Of a stretch of DNA of 64,000 nt, positions 9,761-20,535 are shown piece by piece; the first letter of the stretch is position 1; every line of letters starts with the position of its first letter. A program made the translations under genes and the position numbers. The notes beneath the pieces were generated by a model, which was not told where the DNA came from, made no database searches, and saw nothing but the letters and a program-made list of their open reading frames with translations. Origin of the DNA: Volutella citrinella. Its lineage: Eukaryota > Ascomycota > Sordariomycetes > Hypocreales > Nectriaceae. Location of the stretch: contig JAWZSP010000002.1 in NCBI GenBank assembly GCA_034401135.1, positions 5,270,001-5,334,000 on the forward strand. Direction: 5' to 3'.

Positions 9761-11479
9761 TTAATTGCCCTTAAGAGCCTCGTGGATCACTTCTGCAACC
9801 TGGAGAAGCTCTTCATCTTGTCCCCGACGGCCTGCCACCTGAACGCTCAAAGGTAAGCCTTCGTACTTGATTTGATCCTCTCCGAAGAAGCTTGCTTGAA
9901 TTGCACGGTCTGAGTCGCTGTATAGTTGGTTCTCAGGCACCCGAAGCGTTTCGTCAAAGTCAGTGGCCGGAGAGACGTACGTCCCAGTGGGCAGCACCAC
10001 TGCAGGCCAGTCAATTATGTTGAAGAGTCCAGTGAAGCCCAAGTCTGTGTAAGCATCGAAAGGAACTGCAGGGTGACCAGCAGGAACCCAAAGCAGGCCA
10101 TCGATTGGCTGACCATCAACGTGCCAGGCCTTTGCCATGCTTCGGACAAGAGAAGCGATACGGGAGTTCATAGAGTGCAAATACTCTAGAGTTAATTGCG
10201 GTGCGGGCGTTGTTGGTTTGAGAATCAGAGTCTTCTCGACAATGTTTGTCATGGGCTCCGTGCTAATCATTTTCCGCAAAGGACCGAGATCTTGAATCTC
10301 AACCCATTCCTTTTGCAGTTTCCACACATCTGCCAAGGAAGGGCCCTCAAATGGTATAAGAATATGGCCAGCTGCTTCAACCTTCTGCTGGGCAAGGGCA
10401 AACGCTCTTGCTACTGGCGGTAAAAGGTGAATGTGGTCATGCGTCTTCCACACTCCCAAACGCAACGGCGTGGCCTTTGTCTTTGGCTTTTGAATATCCA
10501 GCCAGGGCGAGGGGAGCAAAAAAGGATTGTTGATCCACGGCTGAGCTTCAGAAACAAGCTTTGTAAAGAACGAGGCATCCCGCACAGAGCGTGTAAGAAG
10601 ACCGGTAACAGAAACAGGGCCAAGGACAGTCGTGCCAACGCAGCCACTACCCATGATTGGACGCGTGTCCATTGGTAGACGGTAGCCGCTTGGTTTATAT
10701 CCCACGACTCCATTGACGAAAGCTGGCATGCGAACGGAGCCAGCGCCATCAGTTCCAACACCTAGAGCCGAAGCTCCCATGGCGACCATGACACCCTCGC
10801 CACCGGGTGACCCGCCAGCACCGAAGCTTCCGCGGTACGCATTACAAGTGCAGCCATGGACGATAGAATCAGTGTCGGCCGTTAGGACAGTCTGAGGGAC
10901 TGTTGTCTTGGCAATAATGACGGCGCCCTCGGATTGGAGAATGTCGACAAGCTGGCTGTTGTTCGCTGCTGGCTCATAGCAAAGAGAGGTGATTCCGATC
11001 GATGTATCATAGCCTCTCATCATGAAGTTGTCCTTGAAGGTAATGGGAAGTCCAGCCAATAGGCCCTTGTCCTTGGCGGTATCAATCTTTTTGGCCTGCA
11101 CAAGGGCGTCGTCGAACATGATTTCGGTCAAGCAATTGGTTAGCTGGTGAGCAATGGCTGCTCGCTTGCAAAAAGCAGTCACCAGCTCCAGGCTTGTCAC
11201 TTGTCCTTGCTTCAGAAGACGAATGAGCTCAACGGCGTCCCGGCTAGTGCTGGTAAGGTCCAGTTCTCGCTCGCTTAGGACGCCAGGGCTGATAGCAGGA
11301 TCAAGTGGCTTGCTGAATATGATGATGGGTCGATCCTGGTACTTGGCGATGACTTCATTGGATAGTATCCAATGAGGCGGGATGCGAGCATGGCGGTCAG
11401 CTCGCTTTCGACGGACAATTTCGTCCCATGGCAGGTCCCGTGTGTGCACCGCTGTCTCGGGGATGTCGACAGAAGTCAT
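9761..11479 (-). CDS. Amidase-signature family hydrolase (acetamidase-like)
   Basis: A 572-aa single-exon enzyme with the complete Ser-Ser-Lys triad of the amidase signature family. Lys149 is in 'GLPITFKDNF', the cis-Ser S224 in 'GAGGSPGGEGVMVAMGAS', and the nucleophile S248 in 'GVGTDGAGSVRMPAFVNG'. The common form of the last motif is GTDIGGSIRxPA, so the Ile-Gly is Gly-Ala here, a small variation. The length fits fungal acetamidase-like proteins (about 540-570 aa). No signal peptide is seen. It probably hydrolyses small amides to acid plus ammonia for nitrogen supply; the exact substrate is unknown. The next 950 bp upstream are non-coding and repeat-bearing. Confidence 0.92.
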   Translation of the reverse strand: MTSVDIPETAVHTRDLPWDEIVRRKRADRHARIPPHWILSNEVIAKYQDRPIIIFSKPLDPAISPGVLSERELDLTSTSRDAVELIRLLKQGQVTSLELVTAFCKRAAIAHQLTNCLTEIMFDDALVQAKKIDTAKDKGLLAGLPITFKDNFMMRGYDTSIGITSLCYEPAANNSQLVDILQSEGAVIIAKTTVPQTVLTADTDSIVHGCTCNAYRGSFGAGGSPGGEGVMVAMGASALGVGTDGAGSVRMPAFVNGVVGYKPSGYRLPMDTRPIMGSGCVGTTVLGPVSVTGLLTRSVRDASFFTKLVSEAQPWINNPFLLPSPWLDIQKPKTKATPLRLGVWKTHDHIHLLPPVARAFALAQQKVEAAGHILIPFEGPSLADVWKLQKEWVEIQDLGPLRKMISTEPMTNIVEKTLILKPTTPAPQLTLEYLHSMNSRIASLVRSMAKAWHVDGQPIDGLLWVPAGHPAVPFDAYTDLGFTGLFNIIDWPAVVLPTGTYVSPATDFDETLRVPENQLYSDSDRAIQASFFGEDQIKYEGLPLSVQVAGRRGQDEELLQVAEVIHEALKGN

Positions 11480-11791
11480 GATGGGCCAGTTGGAGAAGAC
11501 CAGGGAAGATTAGGTACCTCTAAGAAAAGTGGAAGATACAAAAATTGGAAGGGACGGAGTTTGAGATGTTGCGGGGAACCAGGCTTTATACAGGTTGTTT
11601 CAATGTGAATTTCTGCAGGCCGTGTTCAACAATTAATGGCACCAGCTCGAAACGAGTCGAGTCGCTGGGGCGGCCAAACATCTGTAGAGAAACGTGGAAC
11701 CTAAAGTACGGCACGTCGAGCATAACATCGACACAGGCGCGCCATCAGAAGATAAAGGTTCCATCGTCACCAGATGAAGGCAAGCGTATGT

Positions 11792-12240
11792 GATAAGACG
11801 GCGCATCTGTGGGGGGTCCCAAGAACCTGGGTGCGCCTCCTGGATCATTCAAGACTCCTGAACCCTTGCTATCCCAGCACGACTAGGGTCCGGCCATATC
11901 CTACCATATCTAGCCCACTAGAACAAAAAGGAGCACGAATCATTACAGCGAGCATCACTTGGCCCAGAACCGATAAGCCGACCTGATAAGCCGGAGCATC
12001 TGTGGAGCCTGCCAAGCCTCCTGCTAGCTGGCACATTTGTGGGCCCTGCCAAGCCCCCTAGCAGGATCCCCGCAAGCCCTGTCCAATAGGCGCCAGGCTC
12101 GAATCTGGGGTCCCCGCTCCTCCATGGAGAGTTGAATTTGCTACAGGCTCATCGGAGCAGGACGGCAGCTACCTGCTTTTACAGCTGTTAATCTAAGCCG
12201 TTGCTTTGGTCGATAAGACGGAGCATCTGTGGGGCAACGC
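11792..12240 (+). repeat. Dispersed short direct repeats (GATAAG..GCATCTGTGG units)
   Basis: The 11,480-12,433 gap contains at least three copies of a roughly 21-bp unit, GATAAG-MCGGMGC-ATCTGTGG, at 11792, 11985 and 12212. There is a partial copy at 11972 and a decayed one near 12030 (GGCACATTTGTGGG). All are in the same orientation and each is followed by a C/G-rich stretch containing CCTGCC or GGGTCC. The arrangement suggests remnants of a repeat family or nested insertions rather than coding sequence. Confidence 0.55.
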
Positions 12241-12433
12241 TTGCTTTAGTTTCCCAACCAACACAGATCCTCGTTCCTCGTCCGGTGATTCCTCTCGACT
12301 GGGACACTGACACCATGCTTCCGGCACTTGTATATATATCTCCAAATACATCACTCAAACGATCCAGAGTCACATCATATGCTGTTGTACTCTCCTGCAT
12401 TTTGCCTCCATCATTCCTTCTCATCTTTCCATC

Positions 12434-14574
12434 ATGTCCTCCAGTGACCCTGACGCCCTCAAGATTCCTGGGACAGTCCAGCTCATTGACGCTGATGGCT
12501 TGCTATCAAATGCTGCGCATGGGCCTGATGGCGAGATTGTACTCGTTCCGACTCCGTCTGGGGACCCCGAGGATCCTCTCAACTGGAGTCAGAGGCGGAA
12601 GCTGCTGGCCACCTCATGCATTGTTGTGTATGTCTGTTCAGTTTTCTCCTCCTCTTCACCCAAGATAGTAAGCTACTAATAATTTTGACATATTTAGGTA
12701 CACCTTGACCGTATGCTTGGCTGTTACAGCTGTATACTCCGTGACCAAACCCATCTCTCAAGCGACGGGCTTGGCTATTGACACTCTAATCACTGGCCTG
12801 GGCTTAATGGTATTCTCACCTGTCGCCTATTACTTACGTGCTCTAGACACTTCAGACTGACTCCCTGTAGTTTCTATCCGGGGGCTGGGGCTGTATTCCT
12901 TGGTATGTTGATAATTCTGCGCTGCAGCCAGCTGTTCTAACACCTCCAAAGGCAGGCACTTGGACTTCAGTATGGGAAACGCCCAGTTTATCTCGCATCT
13001 CTGGCCGGCAATGTGGTATGTATAGCATAAAACCTGATCCAAATCTACTGAATCATTTGAAACTCATCATTGCACTTTGGTAGATCATCCTCGCTGTCGC
13101 TCCGCTTTGCAACACTCGTGCCACATATCTCATCAACAAAATTCTGCATGGCATCTTCTCTGCTCCGGTGGAGTCTCTCTGTGAAATCAGCATCACGGAT
13201 ATCGTTAGTTTCTTGGAGCCAGGTATTCTGCGACTTTGTCTCAAGTTCTGACGCTACGTTACCTAGTGGTTTACTCATCAACGACCACGATACCTTTCAC
13301 TGTATGGATTCTCGTTTACATTTGGCTCCAAGCTCGCACCCACCCTCTCAGGATTGATCAATTATGGCCAAGGGTGGAAGTGGACTTTGGTAGGTTGCGA
13401 GAGTGTCCGAGCTACGAGATGCAACTAACAAGCCACCTGTAAAAGTATTGGGCGTCTATCTGGCAGGGAATGGCATTCGTCTACTGCTTCTTTCTTTTGG
13501 AGGAGACCAACTACGACCGACCGACTCATTCGGGACCAGAGACTCACGGATTCGAGACGAATACGCAGCATGAAATGGTCGACAGTGAGAAGCCAAAGCA
13601 CCAGAGGCCTGCCAGCCTGGGCAGTGTTGAGGCAGCTACAATGTACCAACCGAAATCCTACTGGCAAAAGCTGAGCGTCTGGCCCGAGTCACGCCCAAAT
13701 AACCTCTTGCCCATTATGCTGAGCCCATTCAAGTTCTTTGCATACCCTTGTGTGGTATACGCAGGTGTCATATACGGTGCCAACGGAGTCGTCTGGTCCA
13801 GTATCATGAATGCTACAGCCGGGACGTTATTTCCGCAGCAATACGGGTTCTCTACTGCCGGTATCGCCTGCGCATATCTGAGTGCTGTGGTTGGTGCAAT
13901 CGTTGGGTAAGTTGATATGAGTACAGAGCGAAATCCTCGGTCTGCAAAGGTCTGGCCTAGCAGCTTGACAAGATTTGCTAACAACACATGACTTTTATAG
14001 AGCCTGCTACTGCGGAAAGATTGGTGAGGTGCTCGTTGTTCGTCTGGCACGACGTAATAATGGGATATCGGAGCCAGAGCACCTCTTGTGGGTGTTCATT
14101 GCGTCCCTCATCTTTGTCCCATTCTCCCTCCTTCTATGGGGACTCGGCGCAACATATAAACTGCACTGGTTCTCGCTCGTATTTTCCATGGGAGCTCTCG
14201 CTGTTTCCAACGCTATTGCTTGCCCTATGGCCCTTGCGTATGCCATTGGCTCCTACCGTGAGATGGGAGGCGAGTTGGTCACCACCACAATCATCATCAG
14301 GAACACAATGACTTTTGCCATCAACTATGGGTGAGCCTCGTGCTACTTCTTCTGAAAGGCGGCTGTGTGAGGCTGACGTGTTACATTTAGCATTAACCCT
14401 TGGATCAAAGCGCAGGGGCTTCGCGACTGTTTTATTACGGTGGCCGCGATTGGCTTTGCATTCAACCTTTCTATTTTCCCAATGATCAAATACGGCAAGC
14501 AGCTCCGCCAAATGAGTGCGAAGAGGTACTGGGCTACAGTTGAAGAAGCAAGAAAGCATGGTCGAACACACTAG
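12434..14574 (+). CDS. MFS transporter (DHA1-type drug/polyamine antiporter-like)
   Basis: Nine exons can be joined without a stop: 12434-12627, 12698-12809, 12871-12902, 12952-13015, 13084-13203, 13267-13389, 13446-13906, 14001-14330 and 14391-14574, giving 539 aa. Key signatures continue across the joins: 'DPEDPLNWSQRRK' before helix 1, 'QYGKRPVYLASLAGNV' (helix 2-3 loop), 'APLCNTRATYLINKILHG', 'GQGWKWTL|YWASIWQG', and 'FFLLEETNYDR', which starts the long central loop. The loop is followed by six more helices. These motifs mark the fungal HOL1/synaptic-vesicle-like DHA1 group, which exports cations, drugs or metabolites at the plasma membrane. A TATA-like run (TATATATAT) lies near 12331. 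It converges with a Zn2Cys6 regulator gene 199 bp downstream. The cargo is unknown. Confidence 0.88.
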
Positions 14575-14772
14575 CTTGTTAAGTGAGCTGACACCAGCAC
14601 TAGCATGCCACGTTGGATGTCGCGTGGTATATAGTCACTGAGATAATAGTTAGAAAGTGTCACGGAAATTATGTATTAAGAAGATCGATGCTGCCAAAAA
14701 ACGCCATCGCCATCGATTACGAGCTCGTATGCAATAGAGCCAGAAACTGAACTCGACTTCTGATTTACCATG

Positions 14773-16275
14773 TTAAATTTTAATAGCTAAAGCAGGAGCA
14801 GTAGGTGTTAACAAAACCCATGAAGGACAAGACTGGTTGTTATCTCTACCAACACTCCACACATAGTCCGCAAATTTGCACATTGCCTCACAGGAGGCCG
14901 CAGATGTGCCATGGCTATACGCAGCCAGGTCCGCAGGCAATGAGTGATCATCTGCATCTTGGTCCCTGTTGCCCCTCTGTAGCCAACCAAGCTCCAAAAC
15001 TGCCAAGTAGTAAGGAAACACAATATATCGAGGCAAGCGGCCTGTTTGGCTTCTTACAGCTTCAAGAGTTGCAATGATTTCTCGCGCCAAATCTACAGCC
15101 GAGACAGAGGTCCATGACTCGTCAGACACACCAAACGCCGGTAGCAGCATGCTATATTCCAAAAGCATGATTTTAGCAGCAATCTGGTAGCAGGTCGCCT
15201 GAGCGGTGCTGTGCATGAAGTTTTCGGGGCCAATCTGTGCCATATTCTCCTGTGAGAAGTAGGGTGTCCACTCATCGAGCTGGTGCCACAGAGCCTTGAG
15301 GCTCAAAGCAACTTGGTTCCACAAATCTCCCGTCATGCATGCCTCGTCAGCTTGAGGGGAAGCAAATGCAGTTTGACATTGACTGCCTATGATGCAAAGA
15401 TCATGAAGCAGAGGGAGAATAGAATGTGTTGCGCCAAAGTACCGATCAAAGACGCCTTGCATGTTTGGGAGTTGAAAACGCAACACAGGTGCTGTTGCTT
15501 TGAATAGAGAGTTGACGGTGTCGTGGAAGAGAAGAAATATAAAGTTGCTGTCAGATGCGACCCAGTCGGAGTCGATGCTGCCGTTGAGCCATGTCTTAGC
15601 AACCTGGAGTGCCGCACGAACAATGGAGTTTTCCTGGGCGCCGACCACATCGACAGAGCACGTCACAATTCCAAGGCTGAGCGAAAGCAAAGTCGAGAGC
15701 TCGGCGAGGGTCGTGGGTTCCATGTTCCTCAACATGGACAGTGCCCTAGCACTGCGTCTCAGCGTCTTATCGTAGACTCCATCGGCTTTGGTGTGGCAGC
15801 GCTTCTGAAGCACAAGCTCTCCACAGGCTAGAAAACTATCCTTGACGGCGAGGGCGTTAGCGTTGAGCTCGCGGACAAGCATTTGAAGTAGCGATGTCTG
15901 GAACAGTGGCTCCTCGAAATAGCGGCTTGCAAATCCATGGCTCAGCAACATGAATTGAAGTATCTGCTGCTCGGAGAGATCAAAGCAGTGTAGTGGGAAT
16001 GGAAGAACAGCCAAACTTGGTGGGATTGTTGGCGTAGTCAGTTGCGATGCGTCATCGAGTGCGACGACTCCAGTCCCGGACTCAACTGCCGGGGCCACCT
16101 CCTCAGTCGTGGCTGGAGCCCGAGGGGGCCGCGGCCCCGGCCGTAAGACGGCGCGCTCCGAGGTGCATCGGTGGCCAAGGCGCTGGCACGTATTACATAC
16201 AAGTGAGTCGGCGCTGAAGGTGCACCTGGATTTGATTCGGTAGCAGCGGTCACAGGTTCGTTTCAGCATGGGCAT
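14773..16275 (-). CDS. Zn(II)2Cys6 transcription factor
   Basis: A 500-aa single-exon protein. The N-terminal binuclear zinc cluster is complete: C8-x2-C11-x6-C18-x8-C27-x2-C30-x6-C37, with the basic segment 'RCYRIKSRC' that contacts CGG half-sites. A Pro/Ala/Thr-rich linker follows (about residues 45-80), then a helical, Leu-rich body without a clear second DNA-binding domain, as usual for secondary-metabolism-type regulators. The segment 'RPGPRPPRAPATTEE' resembles linkers of aflR-like factors, but that resemblance is weak. It converges with the adjacent MFS gene, so it may regulate neighbouring metabolic or transport genes; this is inference. Confidence 0.9.
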   Translation of the reverse strand: MPMLKRTCDRCYRIKSRCTFSADSLVCNTCQRLGHRCTSERAVLRPGPRPPRAPATTEEVAPAVESGTGVVALDDASQLTTPTIPPSLAVLPFPLHCFDLSEQQILQFMLLSHGFASRYFEEPLFQTSLLQMLVRELNANALAVKDSFLACGELVLQKRCHTKADGVYDKTLRRSARALSMLRNMEPTTLAELSTLLSLSLGIVTCSVDVVGAQENSIVRAALQVAKTWLNGSIDSDWVASDSNFIFLLFHDTVNSLFKATAPVLRFQLPNMQGVFDRYFGATHSILPLLHDLCIIGSQCQTAFASPQADEACMTGDLWNQVALSLKALWHQLDEWTPYFSQENMAQIGPENFMHSTAQATCYQIAAKIMLLEYSMLLPAFGVSDESWTSVSAVDLAREIIATLEAVRSQTGRLPRYIVFPYYLAVLELGWLQRGNRDQDADDHSLPADLAAYSHGTSAASCEAMCKFADYVWSVGRDNNQSCPSWVLLTPTAPALAIKI

Positions 16276-17138
16276 AGGCGGTGGTGCCCAGCAGTCTGAC
16301 GGCGGAGGAGCATTCAGGCTCTATGGAGGGGGTTAAAAGGGTGTTGTTTGGTGGGCAATGGGCGAGGAAATAAATTAGTTGCAGTTCGACTGCTCAGTTA
16401 GAAATGCGGGTCGTCAGGACCCAGGCTCGTATAAGTTAGTATCCGACTGACCATCAACACCGGAACGGGAAAACCTTGATACGAAGATTCTCATTCAGGT
16501 CGAAAAGAGGTGCAACCTATCCTAGAAGCCGAATTTGGCTGCAAAATTCAATTGTTAGAAAATAAGCCCGTGAAACACACACAAGCGTAGAGCCATTCAT
16601 TTGGGTTGAAGCACCGTGACTTGGCTCTGTGGCATGTTGCGGATGGGACAGCTCCTGAGATCTGTGGCTGTGGGCGGCTTGGTTGGCACCAGTTCTCTTG
16701 CTACCCTGTACTCAAAATGGCGAGCGGCCGTATCGGGAGTGCATGTTGGAGCCGCTGGCCACCCTACTGCTCCCGCCTCTTAAGTGTCTTGTTGTTATTA
16801 TGACATGGATCATGGTATGGGTAGCATATCAGGGTCGGTGGAGAATAGAACTGTTGATTGAGGAACCGTTGATACTGATCGACAATGCTACAAATGATAT
16901 CGATGGCCTCAGTCGAGTCCTTACATCACAAAAAACAATCGCCGTCATTGAGCTTCTATTGTGTTGTTACAAACATGGCCATCCCATTTATAATTTCTTT
17001 GGTAGCAAACATTATTCATCATACGAACACTAGGCCACAATCCACTCATCCTCGCTCTCATCCTCCCCCTCATCTCACTTTCAGTCTCGACTAGTGGCTT
17101 GATGGAACACGAATCAGATTACGCACGGCCCAAGCGAC
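16276..17138. other. Intergenic region
   Basis: About 860 bp upstream of the Zn2Cys6 gene. Frames present (for example 16,606-17,033 on the plus strand) have biased composition and no domain, so none is called. The first part should contain the regulator's promoter. Confidence 0.35.
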
Positions 17139-17471
17139 CTATACTGGGATGGGCGCAAACCTGTGGGCAGGCGAGAGTTTGGCACCGGGCATCGTAAGGG
17201 GCCGAGATGGCGGCTCTGGTGAGATGATGGATGTCTCAATAGCCTGCGAGACGAGGGGCTGGACCTCGCTGGGACGACAGTAGACACGCGAGGGCATTTC
17301 TGTGAACTTGGTCTTGTACTCCATTTGCGATGAGATGAGTAATATGAAAAGGGAGAGTTTGGAGAGGCAGAGGAGAGTGTGAAGGCGGTCAAGGGCGGCG
17401 GGATGTATGCAAAGTGAGCCCATGGTTAGCCGGCGATGCAGTCTGGCCAACAGCACGCACAGCACTCCCAT
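17139..17471 (-). CDS. Small hypothetical protein, doubtful
   Basis: A 110-aa frame starting 'MGVLCVLLARLHRRL'. A Leu-rich hydrophobic stretch around residues 28-48 ('LLCLSKLSLFILLIS') is followed by a Pro/Ser-rich tail. It could be a one-pass membrane or secreted peptide, or a chance frame. No family is recognised, and a shorter version starting at an internal Met after the hydrophobic stretch is possible. It lies downstream of the Zn2Cys6 promoter region and close to the 3' end of the monooxygenase. Confidence 0.22.
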   Translation of the reverse strand: MGVLCVLLARLHRRLTMGSLCIHPAALDRLHTLLCLSKLSLFILLISSQMEYKTKFTEMPSRVYCRPSEVQPLVSQAIETSIISPEPPSRPLTMPGAKLSPAHRFAPIPV

Positions 17472-17808
17472 GACAAATTCTACAAGATATACGAATAGCG
17501 CCCAGACATTCGATCCATCTTAGGAAATTGGTAGCTAGAGTTCGTCTATATGTTTTAGCCGGCTCGTCTACATCGCGACGTTTCATGCTGGATGTTAAAT
17601 GTGCCGGGTTGCGGTATTGGCAGCTCTCTTTACCATTCCTGGAGGCGAGTCGCCCGCGCCACGAACGAGCCTCGATATGATGCGATGGCCAATTTCGGAC
17701 TTGCTGGCACATCTTCACTAACAGCTTGCCAGCTTCCGTCTTCAACTAACTTACATTCCCCGGCTGGCCCCACCCCGTACGATACCAACAGCTTCAATCT
17801 CTCTCCCA

Positions 17809-19770
17809 TCAATCGCTCAGTTCACACTTGTCGCTTCTAACCTTCGCCTCCCACTCCTCATTCACTGTGCGGTAATCCACAGGCATATACGGGCTCCAAA
17901 TCTCCCTCCACCACCCACCCTTGCGGTGCATCTCCAGGCCCAGATCCGCCAACAGCATGTCCAGGTACGGCACCGCGTCAAAGATGAAGCTCGGCGTCTT
18001 GCTTCCCCAGTCGACGGGGTACCTCCACCGCCCGAAGCGGTTATGCAGCACCGTCTCGCGCCTCAGCCGGCCCATGGCCTCGTGGTCGTCCGCCGCCGCC
18101 CCGGGATCCCGCGCCAGCCGGCCCGCAAAGTAGGCCGCCGCCCAGAGGCCCTGGATGTGCGCCGTGATGATGTTGCTAAAGTTGCCGACCATGCCGACAA
18201 ATACAGTATCGCGGTGGCTGAGGAAGCGCTCCGACGCCGGGACGAGGAAGCGGTGCAGCATCCATGGCGTCAGCGGCGTGTAGGGCGTCACGGCGTCGGC
18301 CGAGTCGATGCCACGCTGCGACGTCATGGGCACGTAGTTTTTGTTCCAGACGGGCTCGTCCCGGAGGCGCGGGAACTGGCTTAAGATGTCGTGGTCGGCC
18401 TGTGCGAGGCTCTGCTGGTTGGCCAGGTCCTCGGGCGACTCAGTAGCAACATGCGGAACGCCGAGGTCCGTCTCGATGCCTTCTGGGAGGAATTTCATGG
18501 GCGGAACGTGTTTCCAGCCCGTGTGGGCGAGCATGGCGTCCGAGGGGAGCTCAGTGCCGTCGGCGAGATGAACCTTTCCAGGGCTAAGATGGTGCAACTC
18601 GCCAACGTGGACGCTGACCTTGTCGCCCCGGACGAGCTCCCAAAAGTCCGTGTCGTAGTTTAGAATGCTGTAGCTGGTGCCGACGTACATAGCGTCGAGC
18701 CACGGCTTGAGCTTGGCCGTGTCTGGGTGGGAGTCGTAGTCGTTGCCGGCCAAAACGTCGCCACCCAGGGCGGCCCAGAAGCCGTTGACCAAGGCCCGTC
18801 CCACAATCGAGCCGTGGAGGAATCGGCGGATCGAGGGGTATCCATCGGCACTGCCCCATATACAAGGACTGAACCAGGTGAGGAACCGGATATCTGATCT
18901 GTCAGTGACATGAACATCCTGACATGGTGAAAGATGTCATACTAGCCAGATTCTCGATCCATTTCTTCAGCGGCGTCACATACGACGGCGAGATCCAGAC
19001 AGGGCCGTGGCCGGATGCTGCAAAGAATTAGTCCTTGATATGTGGCTCAAGGCATTTGATGGCTCGAGACTCACATCTGATGACCCAATTCACCTTGACT
19101 CCCGCCGTGGCATACGCATAAACAGCGTCAAAAGCAAACTTGGTCCCTCCGAACACAGTCACGCTGCTGCCCGGCGCGATGGTCTCCTTGTTCTGCAAAA
19201 AGTCCTTACCATGAAAAATAGGCCCCCCAAACTCCTCCTGGCCCTCAAAGTGCGGTAGAAATGCCTCCGACGTCAGGCCCGTCGCAAGGATGAGCCGCCG
19301 AGCAAAGATTTTGTATCTGTTGTGCGGCCCAGACACGGTCAACACCCAGCCGCCCGTGTCGAGATGCTCGGCGACATCCACCTTGCTATTGAGCCTGATC
19401 AGGTCCCTGATTCCAAACTCGACGGCGTATGCATGCATGTACGAGTTGACCACCTGGCCCGGGACGTGATTGTCTTTGGGGACCCCAAACGTGGCCGCGT
19501 CCATGGGGAAGTCGGGATACTCAAAGGTACCGACCAGGTTATTGCTCTTGAGCTTGGGGTAGATGCGCGGCGCCGACCAGGTCCCGCCCAGGTCGCTCCC
19601 CGAGTCAAGCACGGCGAGCGAGGCGCGCGGATTGATGCAGTGGTATTGCTTGGCCGCGCCGAGGCCGTACCATCCTGGGCGAAGCTATCATGAGTACATT
19701 TCTAGAATGACAATTGAGGTAAGAGAGGGGACTCACCAGCACCGACGACGACGCAGTCGAATTCTTCCAT
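17809..19770 (-). CDS. FAD-dependent monooxygenase (FMO/BVMO-like)
   Basis: Four exons on the minus strand, 19770-19737, 19674-19075, 19017-18943 and 18893-17809, give 597 aa with introns of 62, 57 and 49 nt. The FAD Rossmann motif GxGxxG, G10-A-G-W-Y-G15 in 'CVVVGAGWYGLGAAKQY', is itself created by splicing exon 1 to exon 2. It is followed by 'DLGGTW', typical of class B flavoprotein monooxygenases. 'IFHGKDF' stands where the FxGxxxHxxxW fingerprint would be and does not match it. The second nucleotide motif reads 'VFGGTKFAFDA' rather than GxGxSA, so NADPH binding may be altered. Later segments are 'SGHGPVWISPSYVTPLKK' and 'RALVNGFWAALGGDV'. It probably oxygenates a lipophilic metabolite. 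The last acceptor was chosen over a nearby AG to keep frame. Confidence 0.86.
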
Positions 19771-20079
19771 GATTAAGAAGTAAGTATCATCTCGCGAGAA
19801 GCAGAGGAATCAGGTCTGGGGTATCATGGGCATGTGCCATTTAAGCACTCCTCTCGCCCTGTCCGGTCCGATAGGCAGAAGGTGGAGGGTCAGATTGCCC
19901 GTCATGTTAATCAGCAGTCGGTAAAGCCTAGCGTTGCCAAAGTCCCAAAGGGTGGATGGATTGGTATAGCATGTCCAATAAGGGAAGTCTACTACTATAC
20001 TTTGTGGCAGTGCCGACAATTGCAGGGATGGCATTGGCCACTGACCCGCCCGAATTTTATCTCCCTTTTGAGATGGGCT

Positions 20080-20345
20080 AAGGCGGCCAATTGGCAGCAG
20101 CTTCGTACGCAGTAGTGGTGGTATTGGTGGTCAGCACAGTGGCGGCGATGCCGATGGTAGTAACAGAAGGCAAGGTCCCATTGGCGGCAGTCTTGGATGA
20201 TATAGTAGAGGACGTCGTATCAGCTTCTGACGAACAGCCCAGTGCAGAAAGTTCTAGTGCAGCTCAGTTGTGGGATCGTGGTACCTGCTGTAGATACTCA
20301 TGTCAATCATCTTGCATGCGAAATCGGTCAGTCGGAGCATGCGAT
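20080..20345 (-). pseudogene. Possible decayed CFEM-like secreted protein
   Basis: On the minus strand, 'LTDFACKMIDMS' resembles the D-x-x-C core of a CFEM domain. Next, in a shifted frame, comes 'TTIPQLSCTR'; in the third frame comes 'ELSALGCSSEADTTSSTI', leading into a Ser/Thr/Ala-rich tail ('TTIGIAATVLTTNTTTT'). The order and Cys spacing suggest the second half of a CFEM module followed by a GPI-type linker, split by at least two frameshifts. The N-terminal cysteines and signal peptide were not found. The call is tentative. The rest of the 19,771-20,535 gap is non-coding and includes the monooxygenase promoter. Confidence 0.28.
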
Positions 20346-20535
20346 GTTGTTCACTTGGGGATTCTTCCTTTGGCCTTTGAGTCCAGCTTTTGTTACTGCC
20401 TGGCTAGCGTTGTGTAGTTACTCCAAAGGCTACTCTTAGTGTCGTGTACATAGCCACCGCCGTCAAACTCTCCGATCTATATTAAACATGTGTCGTGCGA
20501 CAAGAAGAAAAACTTACCCCCTCCCCTCATCAGCC

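Noticed and set aside
18264..18865. Several frames antisense or out of frame to the monooxygenase exon 4
   Set aside because: Shadows of a GC-rich coding exon whose own frame has family motifs.
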